DNA of 64,000 bases, taken from positions 1 to 64,000 of the forward strand of contig NZ_VKAA01000018.1 in the NCBI RefSeq assembly GCF_007096635.1. Direction: 5' to 3'. Source of the DNA: Mycolicibacterium sp. 018/SC-01/001 (GTDB lineage Bacteria; Actinomycetota; Actinomycetes; Mycobacteriales; Mycobacteriaceae). Within the stretch, counting starts at the first letter, position 1. The number at the start of each line of letters is the position of its first letter. Position numbers and translations under genes: made by a program. The notes beneath the pieces are model-generated. The model was not told where the DNA came from. It saw only the letters and a program-made list of their open reading frames with translations, and made no database searches. Positions 41,377-52,649 of this stretch are shown piece after piece.

Positions 41377-41718
41377 ATGTCCGAGCAGAACGCCAACACC
41401 ACACCGGTGGTGAAGATCAACGCGATCGAGGTCCCGCCGGGCGCCGGACCGGAGCTGGAGAAGCGGTTCGCCCACCGCGCCCACGCCGTCGACAACCAGG
41501 CCGGCTTCCTCGGGTTCCAACTGTTGCGGCCCATCAAGGGTGAGGACCGCTACTTCGTCGTCACCCAGTGGGAGTCCGAAGAAGCGTTCCAGGCCTGGGC
41601 CAAGGGACCGGCGATCGAGGCGCACGCCGGGGAACGCGCCAACCCGGTGGCCAAGGGCGCGTCGCTGCTGGAGTTCGAGGTCGTGCTCGACGTTGCAGGT
41701 ACCCGCACACAGGCGTAG
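41377..41718 (+). CDS. mhuD: MhuD, heme-degrading monooxygenase
   Basis: Mycobacterial heme oxygenase of 113 residues that cleaves heme to mycobilin and releases iron. Ferredoxin-like ABM fold; the active-site residues correspond to Asn15, Trp74 and His83 (M. tuberculosis Asn7, Trp66, His75; the offset of 8 is an N-terminal extension, SEQNANTT). The lpqF start at 41693 overlaps its 3' end by 26 bp. Confidence 0.95.
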   Translation: MSEQNANTTPVVKINAIEVPPGAGPELEKRFAHRAHAVDNQAGFLGFQLLRPIKGEDRYFVVTQWESEEAFQAWAKGPAIEAHAGERANPVAKGASLLEFEVVLDVAGTRTQA

Positions 41719-43054
41719 GGCCACCTGGGCGCGACGTCGAGCGCTCACCTGCGTGACCGCGCTCGTCGCGATCGCCGCGCTGGTGAACGGCTGCGCGGCC
41801 ACCCGGCCCGCTCCCGCCGACGCCGCCTACGGTGTCCCCATCCAGATCAACACCCCGCAGGGCCTGCGCGCCAAGCAGACCATGGACATGCTCAACAGCG
41901 ACTGGCCCATCGGGGAGAACGGCATCCGCACGCTCGCCGCACCGCAGGTCGTGGAAGCCGTCGGCGTGACCATGGACCGGATGTGGTGGGACCGGCCGTT
42001 CACCGTCACCAAGGTCGACGTCGGCGCCGGGTCAGCGACGCTGCACATCCTGACCTCGTACGGGGTCGCGCAGACCATCGAGCTGCGCACCGACGACGCC
42101 GGCATGGTGGATCGCTTCTCGGTCGACCTCGTCCCGCCGCGCATCACGTCGTTCAACGACGTCGACGCCGAGATCACCAAGACCGGTGCGAAGTACTCCT
42201 ACCAGGTCGCCAAGGTGACCGACGGCCGCTGCGAGAAGGTCGCGGGCACCAACACCGAGATGTCGCTGCCGTTGGCGTCGATCTTCAAGCTCTACGTGCT
42301 CTATGCGCTCTCCGACGCGGTCAAGGCGCACACGGTGTCCTGGACCGATCCGCTGACGATCACCGCGGAGGCCAAGGCCGTCGGCTCCTCCGGCTTCGAC
42401 AAGATGCCGCCCGGCTCGACGGTGTCGGTGCGCGACGCGGCGCAGCAGATGATCTCGGCCAGCGACAACATGGCCACCGACCTGCTCATCGGGCGGCTGG
42501 GCACGGGCGCGATCGAGCGTGCACTCGTCGCCGCCGGCCACCACGACCCCGCCAGCATGACGCCGTTCCCGACGATGCACGAACTGTTCTCGGTCGGCTG
42601 GGGCGAGCCGAACATCCGCGAGCAGTGGAAGCAGGCCAATCACGCCGGGCGCGCACAACTTCTGCAGCAGACCAACTCACGCCCCTACGAACCGGACCCG
42701 CAGCGCACGCACATGCCGGCGTCGGACATCGGCGCGGAGTGGTACGCCAGCGCCGCCGACATCTGCCGCCTGCACGCGGCGCTGCAGCGCAACGCGACGG
42801 CCGAGGCCAGCCCGGTGCACGACATCCTCTCGGCGGTGCCGGGCATCGACCTGGACCGCACGGAGTGGCCGTACATCGCGGCCAAGGCCGGCAATCTCCC
42901 CGGCGACCTGACGTTCAGCTGGTTCGCGACCGACCGCACCGGGCAGAGCTGGGTGGTGAGCATGCAGACCAACTGGTCGCAGTACCGCAGCCCGACGGCG
43001 GCGTCCTGGCTGCTGTCGATCGCGCGGCAGATGTTCGGGCTCGTCCAACCCTGA
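41693..43054 (+). CDS. lpqF: LpqF-like lipoprotein with serine beta-lactamase fold
   Basis: Lipoprotein of 453 residues with lipobox LVNGC. A DUF-type N-domain (GLRAKQTMDMLNSDWPIGENGIRTLAAP) precedes a penicillin-binding/beta-lactamase-fold domain: LPLASIFKLYVLYAL (SxxK), SASDNMATDLLIGRLG (SDN) and a late AKAGNLPGD (KxG-like). The TTG at 41693 yields an Arg-rich signal n-region and the M. tuberculosis length (452); the GTG at 41753 would leave no charged n-region. No recognisable ribosome-binding site, so coupled translation from mhuD is likely. Hydrolytic activity unproven. Confidence 0.85.
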   Translation: MQVPAHRRRATWARRRALTCVTALVAIAALVNGCAATRPAPADAAYGVPIQINTPQGLRAKQTMDMLNSDWPIGENGIRTLAAPQVVEAVGVTMDRMWWDRPFTVTKVDVGAGSATLHILTSYGVAQTIELRTDDAGMVDRFSVDLVPPRITSFNDVDAEITKTGAKYSYQVAKVTDGRCEKVAGTNTEMSLPLASIFKLYVLYALSDAVKAHTVSWTDPLTITAEAKAVGSSGFDKMPPGSTVSVRDAAQQMISASDNMATDLLIGRLGTGAIERALVAAGHHDPASMTPFPTMHELFSVGWGEPNIREQWKQANHAGRAQLLQQTNSRPYEPDPQRTHMPASDIGAEWYASAADICRLHAALQRNATAEASPVHDILSAVPGIDLDRTEWPYIAAKAGNLPGDLTFSWFATDRTGQSWVVSMQTNWSQYRSPTAASWLLSIARQMFGLVQP

Positions 43055-43606
43055 TCAGAACCGCAGCGTCCACGCGTGCCCGCGGAAGTGCAGCGTCGTA
43101 CGGCTGGCCGGGGCGATGTCGATACGCCAGAACGATCTCGCCGGCGCATCGAGAACCACGAGCATCGCCGCGCGGATGACAGCCGGATGAGTCACGGCCA
43201 CCATGCGGACGTTCTCGGAGGTCAGCGAGTCGAGCCACCCCCGCACCCGCGAGACGAGGTCGACGACGCTCTCCCCGCCGTGCGGCGCCTGCGTCGGCTC
43301 GGTGAGCCAGATCGCCAGCTCGGCGGGCGCCACCCGGCCCAGCACCTCACCGCGCCAACGGCCGTGGTCCAGATCGGCGAGCCTCGGTTCGATCTGCGCC
43401 TGCAGGCCGAGGAGCTCGGCGGTCTGGACGGCGCGTGCCTCGGGGCCGCACAGCGCGCGGTCGACGTCCCGTGGATCCGTGCGCTGCTCGCAGGTGACCT
43501 GGCGCCTTCCCAGCGCGTTGAGCGGTTCGTCGGTCGGGAACCGTCCGGCTGACATCGCGTCGGTCATGCCGTGCGACACGAGCGTCAGCCGGACGACCTC
43601 GCTCAC
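43055..43606 (-). CDS. Histidine-phosphatase-superfamily protein, RHG altered to SHG
   Basis: Phosphoglycerate-mutase-like fold of 183 residues. The usual N-terminal RHG is LVSHGMTDA, keeping the catalytic His but with Ser for Arg. Later LCGPEARAVQTAELLG (Arg), HGRWRGE and VTHPAVIRAAM (second His) are present. The start overlaps the cbtA stop by 4 bp, placing it third in the cbtB-cbtA transcript; CobC-like alpha-ribazole phosphatases share this fold, so a cobamide link is conceivable (inference). Confidence 0.75.
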   Translation of the reverse strand: MSEVVRLTLVSHGMTDAMSAGRFPTDEPLNALGRRQVTCEQRTDPRDVDRALCGPEARAVQTAELLGLQAQIEPRLADLDHGRWRGEVLGRVAPAELAIWLTEPTQAPHGGESVVDLVSRVRGWLDSLTSENVRMVAVTHPAVIRAAMLVVLDAPARSFWRIDIAPASRTTLHFRGHAWTLRF

Positions 43607-44406
43607 ACCGTCAGCGCGTCCTTCCGCTTCTCGCCGAGAAGCTTGGACACCATCGCCGCGAACGTCAGCCCGATCGTCGTCCAGACGATCACCTGGGTCG
43701 CCAGCGAGTAGAGCCGGAACTCGTACAGATCGACCGCGGGAAAGCCGGGGAACACGATGGCGCCGGCATCGTCGACCATCGGACCGGGCGTCTCGCTGAT
43801 CGTCGGCAGCACCAGCATCAGGGCGAACACCGCGACGAGATAGGCGGCGGCGCCCGCGAGCGTCGCATTCCAGGCACCCAGCTTCGGTGTCAGCTGGCGG
43901 CTGAGGTACACCGCCGCGACCATCAGCAGCGCCGAGAGCCCGACCAGCAGCAGGTACAGCATCGAACGCTGGAAGATCGTCGCGTCATCGCTCGTCGCCG
44001 GCGGACTCGGCGGGTACTTCAGCGCCGGGACGAGCCACAGCGAGACGAACATCGCCCCTGCGACGACGACCGACGTGGCCCGCGCCGACAGGTTCCCGAT
44101 GCGGCCATAGGCGATCGCGAAGACGACCGAGAACAGCGCACCCATCGCGACGCTGAACAGCAGGACGCCCATGCCCATGCCGATGGTCGACTGGATACCT
44201 CGGCTGAAGAGCTCGCCGCCCTCACCGTGCGAGTGGCCGCCAGCGGCGGTGGCCATCTCCATCTTCTCGTGCGCTGCGGAGATGCCGTCCTCGAAGTCGA
44301 TGGCCCGGCCGATGACCGGCTCGAGGAAGATCTTCGCGAAGACGAACGCGAACACACCTGCGATGGCGCCGGACAGGATTCCGCGCCAGATGATCTGCTT
44401 TTCCAT
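43603..44406 (-). CDS. cbtA: CbtA, predicted cobalt transporter subunit
   Basis: Membrane protein of 267 residues with five to six helices and a histidine-bearing loop (TAAGGHSHGEGGELFSRGIQSTIGMGMGV). Opening block IWRGILSGAIAGVFAFVFAKIFLEPVIGRAIDFE is typical of CbtA. Encoded 21 bp after cbtB and under the cobalamin riboswitch. Function assigned from riboswitch association of the family rather than biochemistry. Confidence 0.88.
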   Translation of the reverse strand: MEKQIIWRGILSGAIAGVFAFVFAKIFLEPVIGRAIDFEDGISAAHEKMEMATAAGGHSHGEGGELFSRGIQSTIGMGMGVLLFSVAMGALFSVVFAIAYGRIGNLSARATSVVVAGAMFVSLWLVPALKYPPSPPATSDDATIFQRSMLYLLLVGLSALLMVAAVYLSRQLTPKLGAWNATLAGAAAYLVAVFALMLVLPTISETPGPMVDDAGAIVFPGFPAVDLYEFRLYSLATQVIVWTTIGLTFAAMVSKLLGEKRKDALTV

Positions 44407-44427
44407 CCTCTGTGACTCCTCAGCCGG

Positions 44428-44643
44428 TCAGTGGCAGGGGAATCCGAGCAGGTGCCGTGCGTCGTGGACGAACTCGTGGATGTACATGTTGTCGCCGAAC
44501 ACCGACGTCGCGCCCTGGTCGACGCCGACGAAATACAGCACGACCAGCGCGAGGAATGCGGTCAGCGACAGCCACAGCGCCGCTTTGGTCGAGGAGAAGT
44601 CGAGTGCCCGGGCGCGGGCGGTGGGGTTCTGCGGAGTGGTCAT
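44428..44643 (-). CDS. cbtB: CbtB, small cobalt transporter subunit
   Basis: Protein of 71 residues with one membrane helix (ALWLSLTAFLALVVLYFVGVDQG) and the family's C-terminal metal-ligand tail HEFVHDARHLLGFPCH (HxxxHDxRH...CH). First gene after the riboswitch; the ATG at 44643 is preceded by GGGAAGGACC. Confidence 0.9.
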   Translation of the reverse strand: MTTPQNPTARARALDFSSTKAALWLSLTAFLALVVLYFVGVDQGATSVFGDNMYIHEFVHDARHLLGFPCH

Positions 44644-44667
44644 GGGGGTCCTTCCCGGGATGTTCGC

Positions 44668-44775
44668 GTCCCAGTGCTTCAGAGTTGCCGCGGTGTCGGG
44701 TCTGACTGTTCACAGTGGCGCGACCGTTCTGGAGTCTCACCAGATTCCGCCATCCGCGGATGACACGAGGATCAT
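44668..44775 (-). ncRNA. Cobalamin riboswitch upstream of cbtBA
   Basis: On the minus strand the leader reads GGAATCTGGTGAGACTCC, then CGGTCGCGCCACTGTGA and the B12-box-like AGTCAGACCCGACACC, the three conserved blocks of the adenosylcobalamin aptamer in order and spacing. About 25 nt separate it from the cbtB start, so control is probably by sequestering the ribosome-binding site. Ends are approximate. A separate hairpin AGCCCC/GGGGCT (44777-44802) lies just before it. Confidence 0.9.
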
Positions 44776-44893
44776 AAGCCCCCCGCCGCTCCGAGAGGGG
44801 CTGACCGTCCACCGAGTGTGAATCCTCATACGCCCGGGGCCGCGAGTCGCGGATGACACCGCACGCTCGCGGCGGCTTCCGGCGGACATGCGA

Positions 44894-44925
44894 ACGGGCG
44901 GCCACCCTGCTGGGTGACCGCCCGT
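44894..44925 (-). terminator. Terminator hairpin after clpC1
   Basis: A 14-bp stem (44894-44907 with 44912-44925, one mismatch) with a TGCT loop, 25 bp past the clpC1 stop. No clear U-tract on the minus strand, as is common in mycobacteria. Confidence 0.75.
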
Positions 44926-44949
44926 CGTCGTTTACTCGGCTGAGATCGC

Positions 44950-47475
<2,526 letters not shown>

Positions 47476-47713
47476 CCGTGGTTACCTGCTCTCCATCGCA
47501 TAGATGGGTGCCACACGCAAAAGACGTGCCCGCACCTGCCGTCCACTGTAATGGGCGGCGGCTTCAGGTGCCCCGCCTGTCGGCCCGTTCCCGGTCTGTT
47601 CGGGGGTCTGTTCCCGGCCCGTTCTCTCTGGGCTGAACAGCGGGTGACCACCTGGCACCGTCCTGTCCAACGCAGCGACGGGCGGATTCGTTTCGAGTGA
47701 GCAGGGTCGGCGG

Positions 47714-47731
47714 CTTCGCCGTTAGCGAACG
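47714..47731 (-). promoter_or_regulatory. Candidate ClgR box upstream of clpC1
   Basis: On the minus strand GTTCGCTAACGGCGAAG fits the ClgR pattern CGCY-NAN-RGCG, with flanking TT/AA symmetry. ClgR is the known activator of clp genes in actinobacteria. It is nearer the end of lsr2 than clpC1, so the promoter would be about 200 bp ahead of the clpC1 ATG. The rest of 47476-47774 shows no gene. Confidence 0.5.
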
Positions 47732-47774
47732 AGCCGGCCGCAGGGTCAGCCGGCAACCGCTCGCGCCGTTGCCG

Positions 47775-48116
47775 TCAGGTGGCTTCGTGGAAGGCGTCGA
47801 TGACGTCGGCGGGGATCCGGCCGCGGGTGGAGACGTTGTGGCCGTTGCGGCGCGCCCACTCTCTGATCGCCGCGCTCTGTTCGCGGTCGATGGCGGCGCG
47901 GCCCCGCCCGGTCCCGGCCGAACGGCCGCGCCGACGACCGCCGACGCGGCGGCCCGCCTCGACCCATTTGTTCAAATCATTGCGGAGTTTCGCGGCGTTC
48001 TTGGCCGACAAATCGATCTCATAGCTCACTCCGTCGAGACCGAATTCCACGGTCTCGTCGGCGGCGCCTGCACCGTCGAAATCATCGACCAGAGTGACGG
48101 TGACCTTTTTCGCCAT
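47775..48116 (-). CDS. lsr2: Lsr2, nucleoid-associated xenogeneic silencer
   Basis: H-NS-like protein of 113 residues that coats AT-rich DNA. N-terminal beta/helix oligomerisation domain (MAKKVTVTLVDDFDGAGAADETVEFGLDGVSYEIDLS), a basic Arg/Gly linker, and the C-terminal DNA-binding domain with the AT-hook-like RGR in HNVSTRGRIPADV. ATG at 48116; length matches Rv3597c (112). Sits between clpC1 and lysS as in other mycobacteria. Confidence 0.97.
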   Translation of the reverse strand: MAKKVTVTLVDDFDGAGAADETVEFGLDGVSYEIDLSAKNAAKLRNDLNKWVEAGRRVGGRRRGRSAGTGRGRAAIDREQSAAIREWARRNGHNVSTRGRIPADVIDAFHEAT

Positions 48117-48265
48117 GGCTTCAATGCCCTTCTCTACGATGCCCCGCAACTCTGTGACCCCGAACCCCGGCATCAATGTGCCATAAATTCGCCATTCATT
48201 CAACAACGCGGTATGGCCCGAGAATCGGGATGGACGATCGAACGCTGCGACGAACTGTGGGTGGT

Positions 48266-49804
48266 CTAAGTGTGTCGCCGAACAATGGGGAACAGAACGG
48301 TCTCGCGAATGGACAACCCCGTCAGAGCCATCAACAACCTGTCCACACCCATTCCTGTTCCCGTCGTCGGCGGCATGCCGTACTCCAGGGCGGAAAGGAA
48401 ATCCTCGTCCAGGACCATGGCTTCATCGTCACCCGCGGCGGCCGCACGCGCCTGCGCGGCAAAACGCTCGCGCTGGATCACGGGGTCGATCAATTCCGAA
48501 TACCCGGTGGCCAACTCGAAATTGCGGACGTAGAGGTCCCATTTCTCGGTGACTCCCTCGATGCTGCGATGCGCGCGGGTCAACGGCGTGGTCTCCACCG
48601 GGAAATCCCGCACGAATGTGGGCGCCCACAACGTGTTCCCGACCACGTGCTCCCACAGTTCCTCCACCAATTTCCCGTGCCCATAACCTCGGTCACGGGG
48701 AATTTCCACACCGAGCCGATCGGCGATCTGCCACAATTGTTCGGCAGTGGTGGCGGGCGTGATCACTTCACCGAGGCCCTCGGACAAAGAGGGATACATC
48801 TGTATGGTGTCCCATTCGCCGTCGAGATCATAGATGCTGCCGTCCGGCAAAGGCACCTGACGGGTACCTATCGCTTCGTCGGCGACTTCTTGAATGAGTT
48901 CACGCGTGACGATGGCGGAATCGTCGTAAGTGCCGTATGCCTGATAAGTCTCGAGCATCGCGAATTCGGGGGAATGCGTGGAATCGGCACCTTCGTTTCG
49001 GAACACGCGATTCAACTCGAAGACCCTGTCGAATCCACCCACGACGCACCGTTTGAGAAACAGTTCCGGCGCAATTCGCAGATACAAGTCGGCGTCGAGG
49101 GCATTGGAGTGCGTCACGAACGGCCGCGCCGCCGCGCCGCCGGCGAGGGTCTGCAGAATCGGCGTCTCCACCTCCAGGAAGCCACGCCGCTCCAACGCCG
49201 AGCGCACCGCACGCACCACGGCGACGCGCTGGCGCGCGATCGTGCGAGCCTCCGGACGCACGATCAGGTCCACGTAGCGCTGCCTGACGCGCGATTCCTC
49301 ACTCATCTCCTTGTGCGCGACCGGCAGGGGGCGCAGTGATTTGGACGCGATTTGCCACGAGTCGGCGAGCACAGACAGCTCGCCGCGCCGGGAACTGATG
49401 ACCTCACCGTGCACGAACACGATGTCGCCGAGGTCGACGTCGGCTTTCCACGCATCGAGAGAGTCCTGGCCGACCTTGGCCAGGCTGATCATCGCCTGCA
49501 GCTGGGTGCCATCGCCCTCCTGCAGAGTCGCGAAGCACAGCTTGCCCGAGTTGCGCGCGAAGATGACGCGGCCGGCAACCCCGACGAGCTGGCCGGTCGC
49601 CTCGTCGGGCGCCAGGTCGGGATACGCCCGCCGTACCTCGGCGAGGGTGTGCGTGCGTGCCACCTCGACGGGGTAGGGCTCGCTACCCTCGTCGAGCAGC
49701 TTCTGACGCTTGGCCTGACGGATCCGGAACTGTTCGGGGATGTCGCCCGAGATGTCACTCGGGATGTCGCGGTCCACATTCGCGCTGCCGGATTCGTCGG
49801 TCAC
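48266..49804 (-). CDS. lysS: Lysyl-tRNA synthetase (class II)
   Basis: Synthetase of 512 residues: N-terminal OB-fold (VGVAGRVIFARNSGKLCFATLQEGDGTQLQ) and class II core with motif 1 (RGFLEVETPILQ), motif 2 (FELNRVFRNEGADSTHSPEFAMLE) and motif 3 (GTGMGVDRLLMALTG). Lacks the N-terminal membrane MprF domain of LysX, so this is the housekeeping type. Local codon use is slightly less GC-rich than its neighbours. Confidence 0.96.
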   Translation of the reverse strand: MTDESGSANVDRDIPSDISGDIPEQFRIRQAKRQKLLDEGSEPYPVEVARTHTLAEVRRAYPDLAPDEATGQLVGVAGRVIFARNSGKLCFATLQEGDGTQLQAMISLAKVGQDSLDAWKADVDLGDIVFVHGEVISSRRGELSVLADSWQIASKSLRPLPVAHKEMSEESRVRQRYVDLIVRPEARTIARQRVAVVRAVRSALERRGFLEVETPILQTLAGGAAARPFVTHSNALDADLYLRIAPELFLKRCVVGGFDRVFELNRVFRNEGADSTHSPEFAMLETYQAYGTYDDSAIVTRELIQEVADEAIGTRQVPLPDGSIYDLDGEWDTIQMYPSLSEGLGEVITPATTAEQLWQIADRLGVEIPRDRGYGHGKLVEELWEHVVGNTLWAPTFVRDFPVETTPLTRAHRSIEGVTEKWDLYVRNFELATGYSELIDPVIQRERFAAQARAAAAGDDEAMVLDEDFLSALEYGMPPTTGTGMGVDRLLMALTGLSIRETVLFPIVRRHT

Positions 49805-49855
49805 GACGTGCCAGCTTAAATGACCTGCGGGCGCCGACCGAAGTCGCTGCAGCGG

Positions 49856-50671
49856 CTAACGGGCCTGCTTGATCTTGCCGCGTTGGCCGTCGCGGTTGCG
49901 CTCGAACACCAGGCGCAGCCCGTCGAGCGTCAGATGCCGGTCGTAGTGCTGCACCGTCCGCAGATCGGCGAGCACCAGCGGTGCGCCGTGTCCGGTCGCC
50001 ACCACGGCCACGTCATCGCCGCCGAACCCGTCGACGTCCGAGCGCACCCGGCTGACCAGTCCGTCGACCAAACCGGCGAAGCCGAACACGGCGCCGGACT
50101 GCATGCATTCGACGGTGTTCTTGCCGACCACCGAGCGCGGCCGGGTCAGCTCCACCCGGCGCAGCGCCGCCGAGCGGGCGGCCGCGGCATCCGAGGACAC
50201 TTGCACCCCGGGCGCGATGGCCCCGCCGAGGAACTCCCCCTTCGCCGACACCACGTCCACGCAGATCGACGACCCGAAATCGACGACGATCGCAGCGGTA
50301 CCGTACTTCTGGTATGCGGCAAGGCAATTGACGATCCGATCGGCGCCCACCTCTTTGGGATTGTCCACCAGCAGCGGAATGCCGGTGCGCACTCCGGGTT
50401 CGATCAGCACGTGGGGCACCGCGGGCCAGTACTGCTCGAGCATCACGCGGACCTCGTGCAGCACCGACGGCACCGTCGACAGGCCCGCCGCGCCGGTGAG
50501 CCGTTCGGCGTCGTCACCGATCAGCCCGTCGATGGTCAACGCGAGTTCGTCGGCGGTGACCTCCGATTCGGTGCGAATGCGCCAGTGCGACACCACCTTC
50601 GCGTGATCACCGGTACCGGAGATCAGCCCGACGACGGTGTGGGTGTTACGGACGTCGATGACCAGCAGCAC
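49856..50671 (-). CDS. coaX: CoaX, type III pantothenate kinase
   Basis: ASKHA-fold kinase of 271 residues, first step from pantothenate to CoA. Phosphate motif DVRNTHTVVGL, GADRIVNCLAAYQKYG, the catalytic DFGSSICVDVVSAKGEFLGGAIAPG and a late TGHGA are present. GTG start immediately after the panC stop; panD, usually between panC and coaX in mycobacteria, is absent here. Confidence 0.94.
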   Translation of the reverse strand: MLLVIDVRNTHTVVGLISGTGDHAKVVSHWRIRTESEVTADELALTIDGLIGDDAERLTGAAGLSTVPSVLHEVRVMLEQYWPAVPHVLIEPGVRTGIPLLVDNPKEVGADRIVNCLAAYQKYGTAAIVVDFGSSICVDVVSAKGEFLGGAIAPGVQVSSDAAAARSAALRRVELTRPRSVVGKNTVECMQSGAVFGFAGLVDGLVSRVRSDVDGFGGDDVAVVATGHGAPLVLADLRTVQHYDRHLTLDGLRLVFERNRDGQRGKIKQAR

Positions 50672-51619
50672 TCAGTTTCTCCAGGGCAGTTCGTGGCTCT
50701 CACCGCTCGGGGTGCGAGGGTGACCGTCGATGCCGGCACTGGCGCCGACGTCGATCGCGATGTTGTCCAGCAACCGGGTGGTTCCGAGCCTGGCGGCCAC
50801 CAGCATTCGCGCCGGACCTTCGACGGGGGCCGGCCCGAGCATCGGGTCGCGCACCTCGAGGTAGTCGACCACGAGCGCGGGCACCTCGTCGAGGACGGCA
50901 CGGGCGGCATCCAGCGCGGCGGGCACACCGGAGGCCGCGGCGTACATGCCGGCCAACAGTGCAGCGGACAGCGCGCCGGCCTGCTCCCGCTGCACCGGGT
51001 CGAGGTAGCGGTTGCGTGAGGACATGGCCAGGCCGTCGGCCTCGCGCACGATCGGCACGCCCTGCACCTGCACCCCCATGTCCAGGTCGGTGACCATCTG
51101 CCGGATCAGCGTCAGCTGCTGGTAGTCCTTCTCGCCGAAGTACGCCCGATCGGGTCGTACGATGTTGAACAGCTTGGCGACGACGGTCAGGACACCCGCG
51201 AAATGTGTTGGCCGCGAAGCGCCTTCGAGCTCGGAACCGGCGGGCCCCGGGATCACGGTGGTGCGCTGCCCCCGTGGGTACATGTCCTGGGCGGTCGGGG
51301 TGTAGGCGATCTCCACCCCCTCTGCGCGCAGCGCGTCGAGATCGTCGGCGAGGGTGCGGGGATACGCATCGAGATCCTCCCCGGCGCCGAACTGCAGGGG
51401 GTTGACGAAGATCGACACCACCACCACGGCGCCCGGCACGCGCTTGGCGCTGCGGATCAGGGTCAGGTGGCCCTCGTGCAACGCCCCCATCGTCGGCACG
51501 AGCATGACGCGACGCCCCGTGGCACGCAGCGCCCGTGACACGTCGGACACCTCCTGCGGGCGGGTGTAGATGTTCAGCTCCCCAGGCGTGAACGCGCGTT
51601 TTCTGGTGGTCATCATCAT
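50672..51619 (-). CDS. panC: PanC, pantothenate synthetase
   Basis: Joins pantoate and beta-alanine with ATP; 315 residues. HxGH-type motif MGALHEGHLTLIRSAK, FVNPLQFGAGEDLDAYPRT, FGEKDYQQLTLIRQM and SSRNRYLDP are typical. Several ATGs occur at the start (51619, 51616, 51613); the first overlaps the upstream stop as ATGA. The C-terminus WRN* matches mycobacterial PanC. It needs beta-alanine, normally made by PanD. Confidence 0.95.
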   Translation of the reverse strand: MMMTTRKRAFTPGELNIYTRPQEVSDVSRALRATGRRVMLVPTMGALHEGHLTLIRSAKRVPGAVVVVSIFVNPLQFGAGEDLDAYPRTLADDLDALRAEGVEIAYTPTAQDMYPRGQRTTVIPGPAGSELEGASRPTHFAGVLTVVAKLFNIVRPDRAYFGEKDYQQLTLIRQMVTDLDMGVQVQGVPIVREADGLAMSSRNRYLDPVQREQAGALSAALLAGMYAAASGVPAALDAARAVLDEVPALVVDYLEVRDPMLGPAPVEGPARMLVAARLGTTRLLDNIAIDVGASAGIDGHPRTPSGESHELPWRN

Positions 51620-52566
51620 TCGGCCTCCGCCAGGACGTCGAAGACGGCGCGCGGTGCATCGGCCCGCTGCGCCGTCCGGTGGGAATTCGATCGATACGCT
51701 TGCCGCAGAGCAGGATTGATCTCGTCGAGCGCGTGCAGGTGGCCCGCCACCACGGCCGCGTCCCCACGGGCCACAGGTCCGGTCAACGCACGTTGCCCCG
51801 ACCGCAGTGCGTTGTCCACCGACGCCCGCACCAGCGGGCCCATGATCCGCTCGGCCAGTCCGCCCGGGGCATCGGCCACGATGTCCTGACCCAGTAGCTC
51901 CTGCCCGGACAGCGCGGCGCGCAACGCCTCCAGCGCGTCCAGCACGACGGTGACGACGTGGTTGCTGCCGTGCGCGAGCGCCGCGTGATAGAGCGTGCGG
52001 GCGTCTTCGCGCACCCGGAACGGCTCACCACCGACCTCGAGGACCAGCGACTGCGCGATCGCATAACCGATCTCGTCGGCGGCGGTGATGCCGAAGCAGG
52101 TGCCGCGCAACCGATCCACGTCCTCGTCGGCACCGGCGAACGTCATCGCCGGATGCATCGCCATCGTGATGCAGCCGCGCTCGGCCAGCGGGGCGAGCAC
52201 GCCGATGCCGTTGGCGCCGGACGTGTGCGCGACGATCGTGTTCGGCCGCACCGCGCCGGTGGCCGCCAGCCCCGCCACCAAGTCGGCGAGCGCGCTGTCG
52301 GGAACGGCCAGCAGCAGCAGCTCGGCCCGCGCGGCGACCTCGTCAACGGCCAGTACGGGGGTGTCCGGCAACCAGCGGGCCGCGCGGGCCCGGGACGCGC
52401 GCGACACCGCGCTGCATCCGGCGACCACGTGTTCGGCCCGCTCCAGCGCCGCGCCCAGAGCGGCACCCACCTTGCCTGCGGAGATGACGCCGACGGTCAG
52501 GCGGGCGGGGCGGAGTCCGTCATGGGGAGCACTCCCACCGATCGGGGGCTTGCCGATCGCACCCAT
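51616..52566 (-). CDS. Rossmann-like/DUF2520 protein (Rv3603c-like)
   Basis: Oxidoreductase-like protein of 316 residues: N-terminal NAD(P)-type Rossmann motif VGVISAGKVGAALGAAL (about 25-41), then LLLAVPDSALADLVAGLA and a DUF2520 C-terminal helical domain (YHAALAHGSNHVVTVVLDALEALRAAL). Related in fold to ketopantoate and pyrroline reductases. Translationally coupled to panC by ATGA, so a pantothenate-pathway role is attractive but unproven. Confidence 0.83.
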   Translation of the reverse strand: MGAIGKPPIGGSAPHDGLRPARLTVGVISAGKVGAALGAALERAEHVVAGCSAVSRASRARAARWLPDTPVLAVDEVAARAELLLLAVPDSALADLVAGLAATGAVRPNTIVAHTSGANGIGVLAPLAERGCITMAMHPAMTFAGADEDVDRLRGTCFGITAADEIGYAIAQSLVLEVGGEPFRVREDARTLYHAALAHGSNHVVTVVLDALEALRAALSGQELLGQDIVADAPGGLAERIMGPLVRASVDNALRSGQRALTGPVARGDAAVVAGHLHALDEINPALRQAYRSNSHRTAQRADAPRAVFDVLAEAE

Positions 52567-52649
52567 CGCCGCCGCCCTCGCTGATTCTCACGTCGGTACG
52601 GTCCCGCCAGGCGGGTACCGGTCGGCCACAGCCTAACCCAGCACCGATG

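Noticed and set aside
44777..44802. AGCCCC/GGGGCT hairpin as a terminator
   Set aside because: No U-tract and it precedes the riboswitch on the transcribed strand; left as an unassigned leader or promoter feature.
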